Part shown: one piece after another, positions 5,637 through 7,797 of the stretch
Position numbering within the stretch: the first letter of the stretch is position 1
Layout: each line of letters opens with the position of its first letter
Source of the DNA: an uncultured Caldilinea sp.
Lineage (GTDB): Bacteria; Chloroflexota; Anaerolineae; Caldilineales; Caldilineaceae
NCBI GenBank assembly: GCA_937928035.1
Contig: CALFWA010000209.1
Span: forward strand, 1-7,797
Reading direction: 5' to 3'
DNA: 7,797 bases
The notes under the pieces: model-generated
What the model saw: the letters and a program-made list of their open reading frames with translations, nothing else
What the model was told of the DNA's origin: nothing
Database searches by the model: none
Translations under genes and position numbers: made by a program

Positions 5637-6584
5637 ATGAACCCGGTCATCTTTCAATGGGGGCCTTTTTCTCTACACTGGTATGGCGTCTTTATCGTCG
5701 GCGGCGCCGTGTTGGCAGCCTGGATTTCCGGCCGCACCGCCGCCAGAGCCGGTTTGGATTCCGACCATATCTGGAACATGCTGGCATGGGCGCTGATCCT
5801 TGGCATCATCGGCGCCCGGCTTTACCACGTCTTCAGCTCGCCCGCCAACGGCGTCGGCTTCAGCTATTATATGCAAAATCCGCAGGATATTTTTAACTTT
5901 TGGAGCGGCGGGTTCCGCGGCTTGGGCATCTATGGGGGCCTGATCGGCGGCCTTCTGGGAATTGCGATTTACGCGTGGCGCAAAAAACTCGATCTCGTGA
6001 TGTGGCTTGATTTCATCGCCCCAAACGTTCTGCTCGCCCAGGCGATCGGTCGCCTGGGGAACTGGGTCAACCAGGAACTCTACGGCCCGCCCACCGATCT
6101 GCCCTGGGCGTTTCACATCAATCCGGAATTCCCCTGCCAAGACCCGCCGAACCGCCCGCTCTCCGTGCAGCCCTGCGGCACCGGTCATCTGCAACCCTTT
6201 GACCAGCAGTCGCTCGACTGGTACGCCACCAACGGCTTTCATCCGACCTTTTTCTATGAAGCGCTGTGGAATCTCTTCGCCTTCGCCCTGTTGACTTTTC
6301 TGTTCCGCCGCTATGGCGAGCGCTTCCGCAAGGGCGATGGAATTCTGCTCTACTTCATCGCCTACCCACTCGGTCGGTTCTGGGTGGAGATGTTCCGCCC
6401 GGACGCTTGGATGATGGGTACGCTGCCGACGGCGCAGTGGATTGCGCTCATTAGCATCACGGTCAGCGTCATCGGCCTCGTCGTGCGCCATTGGGGATGG
6501 GATTGGCGCGCGGATCGCGCCGGCTCAATGGCCTATATGCAAGGGCCGGTGGAGCCTGTCGTCGGTAAAGCGGCTACAGCATAA
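5637..6584 (+). CDS. lgt: Prolipoprotein diacylglyceryl transferase
   Basis: Lgt moves a diacylglyceryl group from phosphatidylglycerol to the lipobox cysteine of prolipoproteins at the outer face of the cytoplasmic membrane, the first step of lipoprotein maturation. The 315-residue protein has about seven hydrophobic segments. The Lgt signature is A-I-G-R-L-G-N-W-V-N-Q-E-L-Y-G (136-150), with the key R138, N142, N145 and E147. H-P-T-F-F-Y-E lies at 202-208, and R247 (P-L-G-R-F-W-V-E) matches the second catalytic arginine region. The conserved loop reads G-I-Y-G-G at 97-101, with Tyr99 where the E. coli enzyme has His103. A periplasmic stretch at about 160-200 is longer than in E. coli (291 aa) and holds C167 and C180. 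The start is ATG 5637, since M-N-P-V-I-F matches the usual N-terminus; upstream Mets add unrelated sequence. The Shine-Dalgarno is weak (AAGAG, 7 nt). Confidence 0.97.
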   Translation: MNPVIFQWGPFSLHWYGVFIVGGAVLAAWISGRTAARAGLDSDHIWNMLAWALILGIIGARLYHVFSSPANGVGFSYYMQNPQDIFNFWSGGFRGLGIYGGLIGGLLGIAIYAWRKKLDLVMWLDFIAPNVLLAQAIGRLGNWVNQELYGPPTDLPWAFHINPEFPCQDPPNRPLSVQPCGTGHLQPFDQQSLDWYATNGFHPTFFYEALWNLFAFALLTFLFRRYGERFRKGDGILLYFIAYPLGRFWVEMFRPDAWMMGTLPTAQWIALISITVSVIGLVVRHWGWDWRADRAGSMAYMQGPVEPVVGKAATA

Positions 6585-6590
6585 GCAGGT

Positions 6591-7745
6591 TCAAAGTTCT
6601 GGATAGGCGCTCTCCAGAGCACGTTTCAACCTGACCACGCCTTCCTGCAGCAGCTCGGGCGCGTAATAGGCGAAGCTGATGCGCAAACAGTTGCGCAGGG
6701 CGCTGCAGCCGGAGAAGCGCACCCCAGGCCGAAAACCGACTTTGTGAGCCAGCGCCACGTGCAGGAGATTTTCTGCCTCGACCGCCTCCGGCAGGCGCAA
6801 CCAAAAAAAGTAGCCACCCGTCGGCCTCGCATAGTTCACGACGCCGTCGAAATGTTCCTGCAAGGCGCTGTCCAGTGCATCGATGCGCTGACGGTAGATC
6901 TCGTGCAGGTAATTTAGATATGCGTCCTGCCAGCCCTGCTCCAGAACCACGCGCACCAGGCCGGAGGTGAAGGGGTTGAGGCCGCCGCCGCTGTCGAGCA
7001 GGCCGGAGGTCGAGAGACGGCGCATGTGCTGAGGCGCAGCCTGAACCCAGCCAAGACGCAGCCCCGGCGCCAGAATTTTGGAGAACGAGCCAAGCCCCAA
7101 CACTTGGCCCGTGGCGGCGAAGGAAGCCAGCGGTGGAGGCGGTGCTGCATCATAGCTCAGCAGATGATAGACTTCATCGGCGACGATCAAAAAATTGTGC
7201 GCTTCCGCCAGCTCCACCAACCGTTGACGCCGTTCCAACGGCAGCGTGAAACCGGCCGGATTCTGATGCGTCGGAACGGTGTAGAGCAGGACAGGACGGT
7301 GACGTTGCAACGCCTCCTCCAACGCATCGACGTCGAGACCGTCGGCGTCGGTGGGGGCCGGAATCACGGTCAGGCGATGGTCGGCGAAGATGCGCAACGC
7401 CAGAAAATAGGTCGGCTCTTCGACGATAATTACATCGCCCGGCTGCGTGTAGAGCGTGCAAATAAGATCAAGCGCCTGCGAGGCGCCTGCGCTGACGAAA
7501 AGATGCTCCATCTCCACCGGAGCGCCGTAACGCCAGCTCAAAAAGTTGGCCAATGCATGGCGGAAATAGCCATCGCCCTGCTCCCATCCATACTGAAGCA
7601 GCGAAGCGTCTGTTTGCGCAAGGCGCAGCGCCGCCGCTTCCTGCAGGATGGCGCGTGGCAACAACTCGTCTCCTGGATGACCCAGGCCAAAGTCGATCAC
7701 ATCCGGATCGGCGTGCGATTGGGTGGTTTGAAATTGCATACTCAT
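6591..7745 (-). CDS. PLP-dependent class I/II aminotransferase (2-aminoadipate/MocR-type catalytic domain)
   Basis: This 384-residue fold-type I aminotransferase exchanges an amino group between an amino acid and a 2-oxoacid. Visible PLP-site residues are N162 (P-T-H-Q-N-P-A-G), D190 and Y193 (A-D-E-V-Y), the Schiff-base K223 in G-S-F-S-K-I-L-A-P-G-L-R, and R355 (C-L-R-I-S-F-A-Y) for the substrate carboxylate. The Q-Y-G-W-E-Q-G-D region (51-58) and overall pattern resemble LysN-type 2-aminoadipate aminotransferases and the catalytic half of MocR regulators. There is no N-terminal winged-helix domain, so it is an enzyme rather than a regulator. Substrate specificity is uncertain; such enzymes often accept aromatic, branched or aminoadipate substrates. 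ATG 7745 and ATG 7739 are both possible starts; an AGG lies 5 nt before the first. It converges on lgt with a 6-nt gap, leaving no room for a terminator between them. Confidence 0.93.
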   Translation of the reverse strand: MSMQFQTTQSHADPDVIDFGLGHPGDELLPRAILQEAAALRLAQTDASLLQYGWEQGDGYFRHALANFLSWRYGAPVEMEHLFVSAGASQALDLICTLYTQPGDVIIVEEPTYFLALRIFADHRLTVIPAPTDADGLDVDALEEALQRHRPVLLYTVPTHQNPAGFTLPLERRQRLVELAEAHNFLIVADEVYHLLSYDAAPPPPLASFAATGQVLGLGSFSKILAPGLRLGWVQAAPQHMRRLSTSGLLDSGGGLNPFTSGLVRVVLEQGWQDAYLNYLHEIYRQRIDALDSALQEHFDGVVNYARPTGGYFFWLRLPEAVEAENLLHVALAHKVGFRPGVRFSGCSALRNCLRISFAYYAPELLQEGVVRLKRALESAYPEL

Positions 7746-7755
7746 AGGCGCCTAT
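7744..7755. repeat. 12-bp perfect palindrome over the aminotransferase start
   Basis: ATAGGCGCCTAT is its own reverse complement. It covers the AGG ribosome-binding element of the minus-strand aminotransferase gene and the first two bases of its ATG. It could be an operator or a translational hairpin, but about two perfect 12-bp palindromes are expected by chance in a window this long. Confidence 0.3.
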
Positions 7756-7797
7756 TGTGCCGCAGATCGTCGCCAAGCGCCAGTTGTCAAAGGGAGA

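Noticed and set aside
5673..6491. 272-codon minus-strand open frame antisense to lgt
   Set aside because: It is a shadow of a clear lgt gene; long antisense frames are expected at this GC content.
7754..7790. Minus-strand TTGACA (7785-7790) with CACAAT (7754-7759) as aminotransferase promoter
   Set aside because: The spacing is 25 bp and no better -10 box is visible.

Overview
The window carries seven complete protein genes, one gene cut by the left edge and one apparent gene remnant. It contains no rRNA, tRNA, CRISPR array, transposase, integrase or phage gene. The sequence is GC-rich with short spacers. The mix of a Gfo/Idh/MocA oxidoreductase, a short threonine dehydratase-like enzyme, DinB-like, LysM and CBS proteins, and an Lgt with a 'GIYGG' loop fits a free-living, possibly thermophilic bacterium. 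Chloroflexota is my best guess, but this is an inference from protein style with no marker gene behind it.

Layout. Positions 2-1012 (+) hold the end of a Gfo/Idh/MocA oxidoreductase. It converges on a PLP-dependent threonine/serine dehydratase-like gene (1091-2062, -), and a heptamer-repeat hairpin fills the gap between them. A 320-bp divergent region follows, with a good sigma-70-type promoter and a tandem 16-nt repeat, and leads to a two-CBS-domain protein (2383-2784, +). Next come a secreted two-LysM protein (2956-3435, +), a terminator-like hairpin, a long inverted repeat and a calcineurin-like phosphoesterase (3547-4347, +).

A minus-strand group faces these genes: an NTF2/SnoaL-like lipoprotein (4993-5571), a DinB-like protein (4452-4964) and the first ~36 codons of what looks like a GNAT acetyltransferase. 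That remnant overlaps the dinB-like stop by ATGA and dies at the phosphoesterase stop codon. Divergent from the lipoprotein is lgt (5637-6584, +), which meets a convergent class I/II aminotransferase (6591-7745, -) with a 6-nt gap.

Functional links are modest. Lgt acts on lipoproteins such as the one encoded divergently next to it. The dehydratase and the aminotransferase are both PLP enzymes of amino-acid metabolism but are not adjacent. Otherwise this looks like ordinary chromosomal housekeeping and accessory sequence; I see no defence, secretion or biosynthetic system. The points most worth checking are in the spacers: the heptamer hairpin, the tandem 16-mer ahead of the CBS gene, the 32-nt inverted repeat ahead of the phosphoesterase, and the GNAT remnant.
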